Source: Algorimicrobium algoritergicola (GTDB taxonomy: Bacteria; Bacteroidota; Bacteroidia; Flavobacteriales; Flavobacteriaceae). From it: 64,000 bases of DNA. Positions 1 through 7,749 of this stretch are shown here, one piece after another. Numbering within the stretch: position 1 is the first letter of the stretch; each line of letters opens with the position of its first letter. The notes under the pieces are model-generated. The model was not told where the DNA came from and made no database searches. It saw only the letters and a program-made list of their open reading frames with translations. The stretch covers positions 186,001 to 250,000 of the forward strand of contig NZ_VSKL01000001.1 in assembly GCF_008086165.1 (NCBI RefSeq). The letters run 5' to 3'. The position numbers and the translations under genes were made by a program.

Positions 1-1379
1 AATAAATCAGAAATATGTTGGTGCATCACATTCTTGTTTGATGCGTTGCTATAATCTTGAACATCGGAAATTAAATCTTGATTAACAGAATTTGAACTCA
101 AGCCGTTCATCTGCAATAATAACTCAATTCCTACTTTGCCTTCAGCGTTTAATCCATCTTGTAGAACTATTTGTTCAATAATAACATTTAATTTTTCTGT
201 TAATAAACTTACAGTAGCTTCAGAACTTGGTAAACTTATATACATTACATACGATTTACCGTCAGGCGATTCAACACCCACTTTAGTAAGACCCAACGGG
301 ACCTGTTCATCTTTGGAATGTACACTATAAGTAATTTCAGTGTTCTCCTTGTTTATTTGTGCCCATGACACATAAGCTGGATTATTTTTTAAAAATGTCT
401 CATAGGCTTCGTGTTTGTCTGTAGGAACTTCTACCAGACCATTTTTACCCAATTCTAGGGTATACCCATAGTTGGACACATCTGTGTTTTGCTCGGTAGC
501 ATTAGACGTTTCATTGGAACATGATGAATATACCAACATTCCTAAAACCATAGGAATTAATAAAGCGTACTTGATTAATTGTACTTGTTTAGATTTCGTT
601 TTTTGTAACATAATAATTCGTTTTTTGATTAATGATTGTTTGAAAAATGGATTGATGAATGATACCTGATTCGTATCGAAAATTTGGGATAATAAATTTT
701 CATAATATTGTTTTTTGTTGTATTTCACGGCTTGTGAATCCGCAATAAATTCATGTAAATCTGCCATCCGATTTTGATACATGTACACGAACGGATTAAA
801 CCAAAATACAATGCGTAACATCTCAAAAAACAGTAAATCCCAAGTATGTTTTTGCTTTACGTGAACCAGCTCGTGTTTTACTATTTGCTGACGATCGGTT
901 TCTTTTATGTTTTCACCTAAAAACACATAATTAAAAAACGAAAATGCTAACGTACTCTTTAACATTCGCACAAAACAAATAGCGCCTTCCCTTTGCTTCG
1001 GGTTTTGATAAATAAGTGTTACAATTTTAAACAAGCGCATACTAAAAAATGCAACGGCTAGCACACTTCCAATTACTAAAACCAATGAGAAATACCATAA
1101 AAAAGGGTGCGACGTATTACTACCACTAATAACTACTTCTTCTAAAAAAATAGTATTGGTTGTTTGTGATAATATGTGGGGTAAACTAACCACAAAATCG
1201 TTTGGAATAGCTTCTTTAAACCCAGCCACTTTTACAAATGGCAACAAAATGGAGAGCACAGCTGTAATCAATAAATAGGCGCGATTCCAATTAAAAAATG
1301 TTTCTTTCTTTAAAAACACATCATAAATGAGCAAGAAAAATAACTGAAACGCAATGACTTGAATGATGTAATGTATCAT
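1..1379 (-). CDS. BlaR1/MecR1-type M56 family membrane metallopeptidase (3' part beyond window)
   Basis: The reading frame starts with ATG at 1379 and stays open to the left edge (about 459 codons seen), so the C-terminus is missing. Residues 1-120 hold hydrophobic membrane segments. The zinc site follows: HELVH at residues 169-173, then HEFIAD near 209-214, whose Glu is the expected third ligand, and the family-typical WFNPFVY near 193-199. A last membrane segment near 271-285 ends in SSCSNE, followed by a hydrophilic, probably periplasmic tail. M56 proteins sense a signal and inactivate a BlaI-type repressor by proteolysis (family knowledge). The start overlaps the blaI stop as ATGA, so the two are translationally coupled. 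The inducer is unknown and no beta-lactamase gene is visible here. Confidence 0.88.
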   Translation of the reverse strand, partial: MIHYIIQVIAFQLFFLLIYDVFLKKETFFNWNRAYLLITAVLSILLPFVKVAGFKEAIPNDFVVSLPHILSQTTNTIFLEEVVISGSNTSHPFLWYFSLVLVIGSVLAVAFFSMRLFKIVTLIYQNPKQREGAICFVRMLKSTLAFSFFNYVFLGENIKETDRQQIVKHELVHVKQKHTWDLLFFEMLRIVFWFNPFVYMYQNRMADLHEFIADSQAVKYNKKQYYENLLSQIFDTNQVSFINPFFKQSLIKKRIIMLQKTKSKQVQLIKYALLIPMVLGMLVYSSCSNETSNATEQNTDVSNYGYTLELGKNGLVEVPTDKHEAYETFLKNNPAYVSWAQINKENTEITYSVHSKDEQVPLGLTKVGVESPDGKSYVMYISLPSSEATVSLLTEKLNVIIEQIVLQDGLNAEGKVGIELLLQMNGLSSNSVNQDLISDVQDYSNASNKNVMHQHISDL

Positions 1380-1750
1380 GATTTTTCGTCTTTATGAATC
1401 TCCTTTAAAACGGATTCTAATTCCTGTAAACTGATATCATTTTTTTTCATAAAAAAGGACACCATACTTTTAAAAGAGCCTTGAAAATAATTATCTACTA
1501 ATGAGTTTATACTCTGGTTACTATAATCCTGCTTTTTCACCAGTGGATAATACACATGCCCTTTTCCGTGCTTTTCATAATCCACAAAACCTTTACTTTC
1601 CAATATACGCACAATGGTTGAAACCGTATTATATGCTGGCTTTGGCATAGGCAATTCGGCAATAATTTGTTTTACTGCGGCTTTTTCTAGTTGCCACAAT
1701 ACATGCATTATTTCTTCTTCGGCTTTGGTTAATTGCTTTTTTTGGATCAT
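1376..1750 (-). CDS. BlaI/MecI/CopY family transcriptional repressor
   Basis: A 124-residue protein of normal length for the family. Residues 1-75 form the winged helix (LTKAEEEIMHVLWQLEKAAV, then YNTVSTIVRILESKGFV, the DNA-recognition part). The C-terminal half is the dimerisation region. BlaI-type repressors bind short dyads as dimers and are released when the partner M56 peptidase is activated. It lies directly upstream of that peptidase with a 4-nt overlap. Three AACTAA-N4-TTAGTT dyads upstream (1903-1962) are the best candidate operators, and a candidate minus-strand promoter box sits between the first two. The regulated function is unknown; DUF456 at 2011 is the obvious divergent candidate. 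Confidence 0.93.
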   Translation of the reverse strand: MIQKKQLTKAEEEIMHVLWQLEKAAVKQIIAELPMPKPAYNTVSTIVRILESKGFVDYEKHGKGHVYYPLVKKQDYSNQSINSLVDNYFQGSFKSMVSFFMKKNDISLQELESVLKEIHKDEKS

Positions 1751-1902
1751 GATTTTTATTGCGAATTATTATTTAACAAACCTCGTGTAAATTTTGAATC
1801 AAAATATGGACTTAAATTTTTGTTCTGGATACAAATTTCACTCATTTTTAATCGTAAAATCTACTCGAACTGACAACCTTATTCAAATTGCACAATAGGT
1901 TT

Positions 1903-1962
1903 AACTAATCTTTTAGTTTAACAAATATAACTAAATTTTTAGTTTAAACTAATTTCGTAGTT
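1903..1962. promoter_or_regulatory. Three tandem AACTAA-N4-TTAGTT dyads, candidate BlaI operator array
   Basis: Dyad 1 is AACTAATCTTTTAGTT (1903-1918), dyad 2 AACTAAATTTTTAGTT (1929-1944), both perfect. Dyad 3 (1947-1962) is AACTAATTTCGTAGTT with one mismatch. Centres are 26 and 18 bp apart. They lie between divergent blaI (start 1750) and the DUF456 gene (start 2011). That a BlaI dimer binds here is inference from position and symmetry. Confidence 0.6.
1922..1929 (-). promoter_or_regulatory. Candidate -7 box for blaI
   Basis: The minus strand reads TATATTTG, a perfect Bacteroidota -7 box (TAnnTTTG), between operator dyads 1 and 2. No good -33 TTTG is seen, and the leader to blaI would be about 165 nt, so this is tentative. 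Confidence 0.35.
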
Positions 1963-1985
1963 AAAAAATTGTAACTTTCTTTAAG

Positions 1986-1993
1986 TATCTTCG
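1986..1993 (+). promoter_or_regulatory. Candidate -7 box for the DUF456 gene
   Basis: TATCTTCG is one base off TAnnTTTG and lies 17 nt before the ATG at 2011. Dyad 3 would occupy the -33 region, consistent with repression. Confidence 0.4.
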
Positions 1994-2010
1994 TCAAACA
2001 AGAAAAATAT

Positions 2011-2520
2011 ATGGACATATTATTAGTTGTATTAGGCTTTATTTTTATGCTCGTGGGTATAGCAGGAAGTTTTTTACCCATTTTACCTGGGCCACCGTTA
2101 AGTTGGATTGGCTTACTCCTCCTCTACTTAACAAAGGCCGTCCCAAATGACTGGTGGTTTTTAGGAATAACCCTAACGGTTGCATTAATCGTTTTTGCTC
2201 TAGATTATATTATTCCAGCCATGGGAACCAAACGTTTTGGTGGCAGTAAAAAAGGTGTAATTGGCACCACTCTAGGGCTTATTGTTGCTATTATTTTTCC
2301 AATATTTGGACCATTTGGTATCATTATTTGGCCTTTTCTTGGCGCATTTATAGGCGAAATGATTAATAAAGCAGATTCTAAAATTGCCGTAAAAGCCGCA
2401 TTCGGCTCCTTTTTAGGATTTTTAGCAGGAACCTTTATTAAGTTTATTGTAGCTATTGTTTATTTGGGCTTCTTTCTGTGGACGGTTTGGGATTATAAAG
2501 CTATAATCTTTTCTTTTTAA
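2011..2520 (+). CDS. DUF456 family small integral membrane protein
   Basis: A 169-residue, almost wholly hydrophobic protein with about four to five membrane segments. It has the family-typical glycine/proline-rich start (GSFLPILPGPPLSWIGL) and the central PAMGTKRFGGSKKGVIGTTLG stretch split by hydrophobic runs. Length matches the family. Function is not established. It is transcribed away from blaI, and the operator array lies 48 bp upstream, so it may belong to the BlaI regulon; that is inference. An imperfect inverted repeat follows the stop. Confidence 0.85.
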   Translation: MDILLVVLGFIFMLVGIAGSFLPILPGPPLSWIGLLLLYLTKAVPNDWWFLGITLTVALIVFALDYIIPAMGTKRFGGSKKGVIGTTLGLIVAIIFPIFGPFGIIIWPFLGAFIGEMINKADSKIAVKAAFGSFLGFLAGTFIKFIVAIVYLGFFLWTVWDYKAIIFSF

Positions 2521-2528
2521 AATGAAGA

Positions 2529-2571
2529 AACCTCATGGCTTCCAATTTAAAAAATGAAAAACCACGAGGTT
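2529..2571 (+). repeat. Inverted repeat after the DUF456 gene
   Basis: AACCTCATGG (2529-2538) pairs with CCACGAGGTT (2562-2571) with one mismatch across a 23-nt loop. No T-run follows, so it is a weak candidate terminator or an RNA-stability element. Confidence 0.4.
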
Positions 2572-2672
2572 AGTGTAAATGCTATTAATTCAACAAATTT
2601 ATTTTATGAGGGATTAATTTGTCGTTGACATTCAAATGTAGCCATAACAATTAACTTCTTGCTGTGGTAAAA

Positions 2673-2700
2673 CCGTAACACCATTACGGGAAAACCGTAA
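2673..2700. repeat. Three CCGTAA half-sites, two forming a dyad
   Basis: CCGTAA (2673-2678) and TTACGG (2684-2689) form a dyad with a 5-bp spacer, and a third CCGTAA lies at 2695-2700. The cluster lies between the 3' ends of DUF456 and the response regulator gene. It may be a protein site or a short hairpin; nothing ties it to a regulator. Confidence 0.35.
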
Positions 2701-2778
2701 TTGTCAGTTATAGCAAGCGTTGTCAGACCAAAAATAAATGAAAAAATGTACTATTTTAACACAATACGCAACTAAACG

Positions 2779-3453
2779 CTAAATAAAACCTGCATTTTTG
2801 GCCACAGATAATAGGTTTTCATCACTACCATCACTGACATCAAACATAATTTTGAGGTGTTTTTTGCGCTTTTCTATAGCACTTAAGGATATATCAAAAT
2901 GATCTTTTAAGCTTTTAGTTCGGATACCTTGCGAAAGGAGATAGAGTATTTTTCTATCAATATCATCCAATTTAATATCGTTTGTAATTGTTTTTCGGAT
3001 AGTTGTACTAACCGTGGAGCTGTAAAATGGTGGCCTATAAAGTACTTTTTGAAAAGCGCTGGCCAACTCTCGCGATGTTAAATCGCTTTTTATTAAAAAG
3101 CCTTCAGGATCAATATCTTTTATAATATTATGTATTCGGTAAGGCTCATTAAACATGGTAAGCATAATGATTTTGCTTTTCGGCATCATACGCCTGGCAT
3201 ATTTTGCTAAATCTTCGCCAGATGTAAATTCGCCATCGCTAGATGGTGGCAAACTAATATCCATGAATAAAATATGATAGGGTAATTCCTTATCTATTGC
3301 TTGCTGCATAAAATTGACAGATTCATCGCAGTTGTTAGCAATATCAATTTTTAGTATTTGATTTTCCTTTTTAGTCGCAAGTAATGTGTTTTGATACCCT
3401 TCAATAATAATTGGGTGATCGTCTGTCATTAAAATACGAATAGTCTCTTCCAT
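2779..3453 (-). CDS. Response regulator, receiver plus LuxR/FixJ-like HTH
   Basis: A 224-residue regulator. The receiver domain has the acidic pair D11/D12, phospho-acceptor D65 in ILFMDISLPP and the conserved Lys K122. An insertion (SSDGEFTSGED) follows the acceptor loop. The C-terminal 60 residues look like a helix-turn-helix (IDRKILYLLSQGIRTKSL, then LSAIEKRKKHLK), more divergent than classical NarL. The gene follows the TPR sensor kinase by 18 nt on the same strand, so it is very likely its partner. Targets cannot be read from the sequence. Confidence 0.88.
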   Translation of the reverse strand: MEETIRILMTDDHPIIIEGYQNTLLATKKENQILKIDIANNCDESVNFMQQAIDKELPYHILFMDISLPPSSDGEFTSGEDLAKYARRMMPKSKIIMLTMFNEPYRIHNIIKDIDPEGFLIKSDLTSRELASAFQKVLYRPPFYSSTVSTTIRKTITNDIKLDDIDRKILYLLSQGIRTKSLKDHFDISLSAIEKRKKHLKIMFDVSDGSDENLLSVAKNAGFI

Positions 3454-3471
3454 TATAGTTGAAAATTTAGA

Positions 3472-5496
3472 TTAGATTGGGATTTTAATTGTAATTGTTG
3501 TGCCATTGTCTTTTTTAGAAGCTATATCTAATTCACCATCGAATTCAGATACGCGTGAATGCATATTTTTTAAACCGATACCTTTCTTCGCTTTTTGTGA
3601 ATCAAAACCAGATCCATCATCAGCAATTTGCAACCAAATTACATTTTTTTTCATATTAAAACTAATATCTACACGATTGGCTTCGGCATGTTTAAAGATA
3701 TTCTGAAGAGACTCTTGCAACATGCGATAAATATGTATTTTGGTTTTATTGGAAATATCTTCCCAAGAAATATCAGAATCACTATATAATGAATATGTTA
3801 ATCCGTGTGCTTTGGTCTGTGCTTCTATTAAGGATTCAATAATATCAGGATAACCGGATTTGGATATAAAATCGGTATTTAATTCATGTGAAACGTCACG
3901 GATATCTTGTTCAATAGTTTTTAATTCTTGGATATAATTTTCTCGAGTTTGAATGGCCTCATCGGTAGAAATCATATTCAAACTATCCAGACTTAATCGC
4001 GTTCCAAAAAGGCGTCCTAGAATACCATCATGTAAATCTTGAGAGATGCGTTTTTTCTCGTTGGATCGTGCTTCATCAACTTTATCTTGTTGAGATAACA
4101 TGAGGTTGTAAATTTCCTCATTGGCTTCCTGTTGCTGCTGCACAAGTTTTAACTCCTTGTTTTTAGCACGTTGGGTAACAATTATGTACACTAAAATAAA
4201 GGTAATAATTAAACCAGCAGACAATATCATGAGCCATAACCGTTCTCGAGAAATTTGTTGATTTTCAAGTTCTACTTGCTCGGTTTCAAATTCTATGCGT
4301 GCAAATTTATTACGAATAGCGCGTTCTTTATTTACTAAACTATCATTTAGATGAATATATTCATTTAAATAATTTACGGACTTTTCAGGGCTTTCAATTT
4401 TAGACTTGAGTAATAAGGCGTTTAAAGTAACATCATTTATTAATGATTCTTTTCCTCGTGTATAGGCAATGTTTGCATAATTTAGAGCGGTATCCATGAC
4501 ACCTTCATCCAAATAAAATTCGGACGCATTTAAAGCAACTGACATGCGACTTAACTCATCATCTAGACTATCACTAATGCGGTATGCTTCATGTAGCATT
4601 CTTTTAATATCTGCAGAATTAGAACCAGCATTTTTATGTTTCAAGAGTGCATAATCTCCTAAAATAAGTGCATAATTTGCCGGTTCCTGCTGTAAGACTT
4701 TTTCATTCTGAAACAACTCTTCGTAAATTGCCAAACTTTTATCAAACTGATTGAGTTCCTTATAAATAAGGGCTATATTACTTTTAGAATATAATGTATA
4801 CAGAAAATTATCCTTTATTTTATTACTAAAGGATAAGGCTTTGTTGTGGTATTCAATGGCTTTATCGTATTGTTTCAATTCATCTGCTGCAATGGCCACC
4901 AGATTAAATAAGCCCCATAAATTTCCTAACGTATAATCATCTTTAGGCATCGTTTGATATAAACGAATCGCTTTAAAGGCGTTACTTTCACATCCTACAT
5001 AATCACGTTCTTCAAACTGAATATTTGCCATTTCCATAAGTGCATCTGCTTGATTTTGAACCATATTTCGCGCATCAAAATATTTAGAGGCATTATAATA
5101 ATAGGTATAGGAACTATCCGTTTGATATTTTACTTTATGATACCATCCCAAAACATTATTAATATAGGCCAATGCTAATGTATCCTTGAGTTTTTTAGCA
5201 AGTTTCAGGTTTTGATGATTTAAATCGAAAAGCGAATCGACCGCAAACTGGCGCAAATAAAGTGTTGCCAATTTACGTTTCGATTTTAAAATTGTCGAAT
5301 CTTGGTTTGTCTTTTCAGAAAACACGATTGCTTTCTTTATAAAGTTCACGCGCTGATCTAACTCATAAGAATCATTAGTGGATAGTACTCTATAATGGTT
5401 TACACTATCTAAAAGTTGATTTTTAGAAACTTGTTGTGCGCATAAAAATGAGCAAAAAAAGATGGCAAAAAAGAAAGGTGCTTTTTTTAATAACAT
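3472..5496 (-). CDS. TPR-repeat sensor histidine kinase (HisKA_3 type)
   Basis: A 674-residue protein. A signal peptide (residues 1-20, ending FLCAQQ) is followed by about 390 residues of TPR-like helical repeats (for example YDKAIEYHNKALSF and FDKSLAIYEEL), presumably periplasmic. One membrane segment lies near 421-441, then a coiled coil. The HisKA_3 dimerisation domain has phospho-acceptor His 489 in ISQDLHDG. The ATPase domain has the N-box (LQESLQNIFKHA), IADDGSGFD and KGIGLKNMHSRV. It phosphorylates a regulator of the downstream type, encoded 18 nt later. A TAAATTTG box lies 21 nt upstream. The TPR part may bind a peptide or protein partner; the ligand is unknown. Confidence 0.92.
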   Translation of the reverse strand: MLLKKAPFFFAIFFCSFLCAQQVSKNQLLDSVNHYRVLSTNDSYELDQRVNFIKKAIVFSEKTNQDSTILKSKRKLATLYLRQFAVDSLFDLNHQNLKLAKKLKDTLALAYINNVLGWYHKVKYQTDSSYTYYYNASKYFDARNMVQNQADALMEMANIQFEERDYVGCESNAFKAIRLYQTMPKDDYTLGNLWGLFNLVAIAADELKQYDKAIEYHNKALSFSNKIKDNFLYTLYSKSNIALIYKELNQFDKSLAIYEELFQNEKVLQQEPANYALILGDYALLKHKNAGSNSADIKRMLHEAYRISDSLDDELSRMSVALNASEFYLDEGVMDTALNYANIAYTRGKESLINDVTLNALLLKSKIESPEKSVNYLNEYIHLNDSLVNKERAIRNKFARIEFETEQVELENQQISRERLWLMILSAGLIITFILVYIIVTQRAKNKELKLVQQQQEANEEIYNLMLSQQDKVDEARSNEKKRISQDLHDGILGRLFGTRLSLDSLNMISTDEAIQTRENYIQELKTIEQDIRDVSHELNTDFISKSGYPDIIESLIEAQTKAHGLTYSLYSDSDISWEDISNKTKIHIYRMLQESLQNIFKHAEANRVDISFNMKKNVIWLQIADDGSGFDSQKAKKGIGLKNMHSRVSEFDGELDIASKKDNGTTITIKIPI

Positions 5497-5516
5497 AATG
5501 GCGCTTCAAGTCTACT

Positions 5517-5543
5517 CAAATTTAAAATTTTTTCTGACACCAA
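5517..5543 (-). promoter_or_regulatory. Candidate promoter of the TPR kinase-regulator operon
   Basis: The minus strand reads TTG-N16-TAAATTTG (-33 at 5541-5543, -7 at 5517-5524), 21 nt upstream of the ATG at 5496. The spacing is slightly short. Confidence 0.4.
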
Positions 5544-5589
5544 TAGCCTTGTAACCAATATAAGTCTATAATGGTTACATAAAACACAT

Positions 5590-5620
5590 AAAACCCTTTA
5601 AAAATAAAGGGTTTTATTTA
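5590..5620 (-). terminator. Rho-independent terminator of the 61-residue gene
   Basis: AAAACCCTTTA (5590-5600) pairs perfectly with TAAAGGGTTTT (5605-5615) over an AAAA loop. T-rich flanks lie on both sides. It lies just after the stop of the minus-strand gene at 5638. Confidence 0.8.
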
Positions 5621-5637
5621 ATATAATAAAATTGTTT

Positions 5638-5823
5638 TTATCCGTTACTTGGGACTTTTGTTCCTTTTTTCACATGTCTTTTTGTCTGAAAAGCATAGGT
5701 GAAATCTTCTTTTTGAGAAACTTGTTCCTCATTATTTGGGTTGGTTGTTTCTTTTTGAATTGTAAGACCTGTAAGTGTCAAACAAAAAATAGCTGCTACT
5801 AAAGTAATTTTAAGGGTTTTCAT
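5638..5823 (-). CDS. Small exported protein of unknown function (61 aa)
   Basis: Residues 1-22 look like a signal peptide or membrane anchor (MKTLKITLVAAIFCLTLTGL). The rest is a short, charged, low-complexity tail (NPNNEEQVSQKED, then KRHVKKGTK) with no domain I recognise. A good terminator follows the stop and a 425-bp non-coding region precedes the start, so it looks like a monocistronic gene rather than a chance frame. There is no Cys to suggest a lipoprotein. No functional assignment is possible. Confidence 0.6.
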   Translation of the reverse strand: MKTLKITLVAAIFCLTLTGLTIQKETTNPNNEEQVSQKEDFTYAFQTKRHVKKGTKVPSNG

Positions 5824-5912
5824 GTTAGGGTATTTAGGGTTAAAAAATTTACTATTAAATTTTAGTTAGTTTAAAAATCACTGTCGAGGGATGATGGATT
5901 AATAACCGTAAA

Positions 5913-5928
5913 TTATGTTGCAACATAA
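5913..5928. promoter_or_regulatory. Perfect 16-bp palindrome, candidate operator
   Basis: TTATGTTGCAACATAA is fully self-complementary with no spacer. It lies 90 bp upstream of the 61-residue gene and about 320 bp upstream of DUF2254. The form suits a homodimeric regulator; which one is unknown. Confidence 0.45.
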
Positions 5929-6170
5929 AAATGCCACAAACTATAAAATATTAACATGAGGGAAAAGACACAACGTGTCTCAAATGGAATAATTAACCTT
6001 AATAAGCTGAATAATTTGATTTAGGGACTTATTGAAGGACTGTAAACGTAATGCAATATATTAAAAATAAATTAAAAACACGATTAAACGTATAATTTCA
6101 TCGATTAAAGGCCAAATACGAGTCATTTTCCTACAATAAATTGTTAATAAATTTAGTAAAACTTCTTGTG

Positions 6171-6200
6171 TTTGTAAGAAAAATCGTTTGCATATCTTTA
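6171..6200 (+). promoter_or_regulatory. Promoter of the DUF2254 gene
   Basis: TTTG (6171-6174), an 18-nt spacer and TATCTTTA (6193-6200, one base off TAnnTTTG), 48 nt before the ATG. Confidence 0.55.
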
Positions 6201-6248
6201 TTTTATTTTAAAAGAAATTGTACCTAACTTGTAACATCAAATTAATTT

Positions 6249-7541
6249 ATGAAATCACTTTACAATAGGTTTGTTAGTTTTATAAACACCATTCAAGGCA
6301 AAATTGCTTTTTATCCTACATTATTTAGCATATTTGGTTTTAGCTTTGCTATGCTGATGCTTTATTTAGAAAAGGAAGGTATTTCAGCATATATTATTGA
6401 ACACATACCGCAATTAGTTATAAACAACGCAGATACCGCTAAAACACTTTTGAGTTTTTTAACAGGAGGCATCATATCTATCATGGTTTTTAGTTTTTCT
6501 ATGGTAATGGTTTTATTAAACCAGGCATCTAGTAATTTCTCACCCCGTGTTTTACCCGGCTTAATATCCAATAGAAATCATCAATATGTATTAGGTATTT
6601 ATTTAGCCACTATTTTATACAATACCTTTACCTTGGTTGGTATTAATCCGCTAGAAAACGACAAATATCAATTGCCAGGATTTTCTGTACTTATTGGCAT
6701 TTTACTCACCGTAGTATGTTTAGGTAGTTTTCTATATTTCATACATTCTATATCTCAATCCATTCAGGTTAATAATATTTTAGATGGAATTTACAAAAAA
6801 GCTAAATCGCGATTGGAATACTTATTAGAAAAAGAATCTGAAACAGCACCTTCATTTCCAGACACATCAGAATGGACGTCTTATTTCAGTTCTGAAACGG
6901 GGTATTTCCAGAATATTGCCATTCCAAATTTGGTTGATATTTGCAAAGATGAATCTATTCAATTAAAAATCCTGCCTATCCAAGGCATCTTTGTTTTGAA
7001 TGGCGTTCCGATTATACAAGTAAGCAAGGGTATAGATGAAGCGACAGTAAAAAAAATATTATCAAATTTCAATTTTGCGAAAGGTGAATTTGTAGAAGAT
7101 AATTATGCACTCGCGTTTAAGCAAATTACAGAAATTGGTATGAAAGCTATGTCTCCCGGTATTAACGATCCAGGAACGGCAATTAGCACCATTGATTATC
7201 TAACAGAATTATTTGCTTTACGCCTTAAAAAAAATGACAAAACAGTTATAACATCGGATAATGAATCACTTATAGACGTAACAACCACTAATTTTAAAGA
7301 GTTAATATATCAAGTTATGGTGTCTTACCGCACCTATTGCAAGCATGATATGACCTGTATTCAGAAGCTATTTATCATGTTTAAATATTTATTACTACAA
7401 GAAGCACATTTGCCAAAATATCACGATGCGCTTTTAGCAGAGGCAAAATTATTATATGAAGATACGCAGGAAAGTATCACTAATACTGAAGATTTGAAAC
7501 GGATTGAGAAATTGTATACAGGGTTGCCCAAGGTCAAGTAA
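6249..7541 (+). CDS. DUF2254 family membrane protein
   Basis: A 430-residue protein. The N-terminal half has four membrane segments (about residues 15-40, 65-95, 105-125 and 140-170) with the family-typical FSMVMVLLNQASSNFSPRVL following the second. The C-terminal half is soluble and contains GMKAMSPGINDPGTAISTID, the most conserved part of DUF2254. The biochemical role of the family is not known. It has its own promoter and a downstream terminator-like repeat. The neighbours do not point to a pathway. Confidence 0.88.
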   Translation: MKSLYNRFVSFINTIQGKIAFYPTLFSIFGFSFAMLMLYLEKEGISAYIIEHIPQLVINNADTAKTLLSFLTGGIISIMVFSFSMVMVLLNQASSNFSPRVLPGLISNRNHQYVLGIYLATILYNTFTLVGINPLENDKYQLPGFSVLIGILLTVVCLGSFLYFIHSISQSIQVNNILDGIYKKAKSRLEYLLEKESETAPSFPDTSEWTSYFSSETGYFQNIAIPNLVDICKDESIQLKILPIQGIFVLNGVPIIQVSKGIDEATVKKILSNFNFAKGEFVEDNYALAFKQITEIGMKAMSPGINDPGTAISTIDYLTELFALRLKKNDKTVITSDNESLIDVTTTNFKELIYQVMVSYRTYCKHDMTCIQKLFIMFKYLLLQEAHLPKYHDALLAEAKLLYEDTQESITNTEDLKRIEKLYTGLPKVK

Positions 7542-7559
7542 TCCAAATATTATAAATCC

Positions 7560-7623
7560 ACAAACCACCCAAAAACAAAAAGCATCCCAATTTTCTGTAA
7601 AGAAAAAAGGAACGCTTTTTCAT
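7560..7623 (+). repeat. 64-bp repeat, copy 1, also a terminator-like hairpin
   Basis: The tract shares all but about five positions with 16748-16811. Within it AAAAAGC (7577-7583) can pair with GCTTTTT (7614-7620), and the T-run makes it a plausible terminator for DUF2254. Confidence 0.6.
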
Positions 7624-7749
7624 CAAAATAACTAACCAAAAACCAAATTGGGTAGTTCACTAATTTATTTCAAGCTATTAATCGAAATAAAATGAATTAT
7701 ATATAAAAAATTTATACCATAGTTTTTTTTAGAATTATCTCAAAAAAGT

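Larger units (their letters stand above)
5824..6248. other. 425-bp intergenic region between divergent genes
   Basis: AT-rich spacer between the 61-residue gene and DUF2254. It holds the 16-bp palindrome at 5913-5928 and a promoter-like site at 6171-6200. I see no RNA gene or further reading frame. Confidence 0.6.

Noticed and set aside
2529-2571. Inverted repeat as a strong terminator of DUF456
   Set aside because: Loop of 23 nt, one stem mismatch and no T-run; kept only as a repeat.
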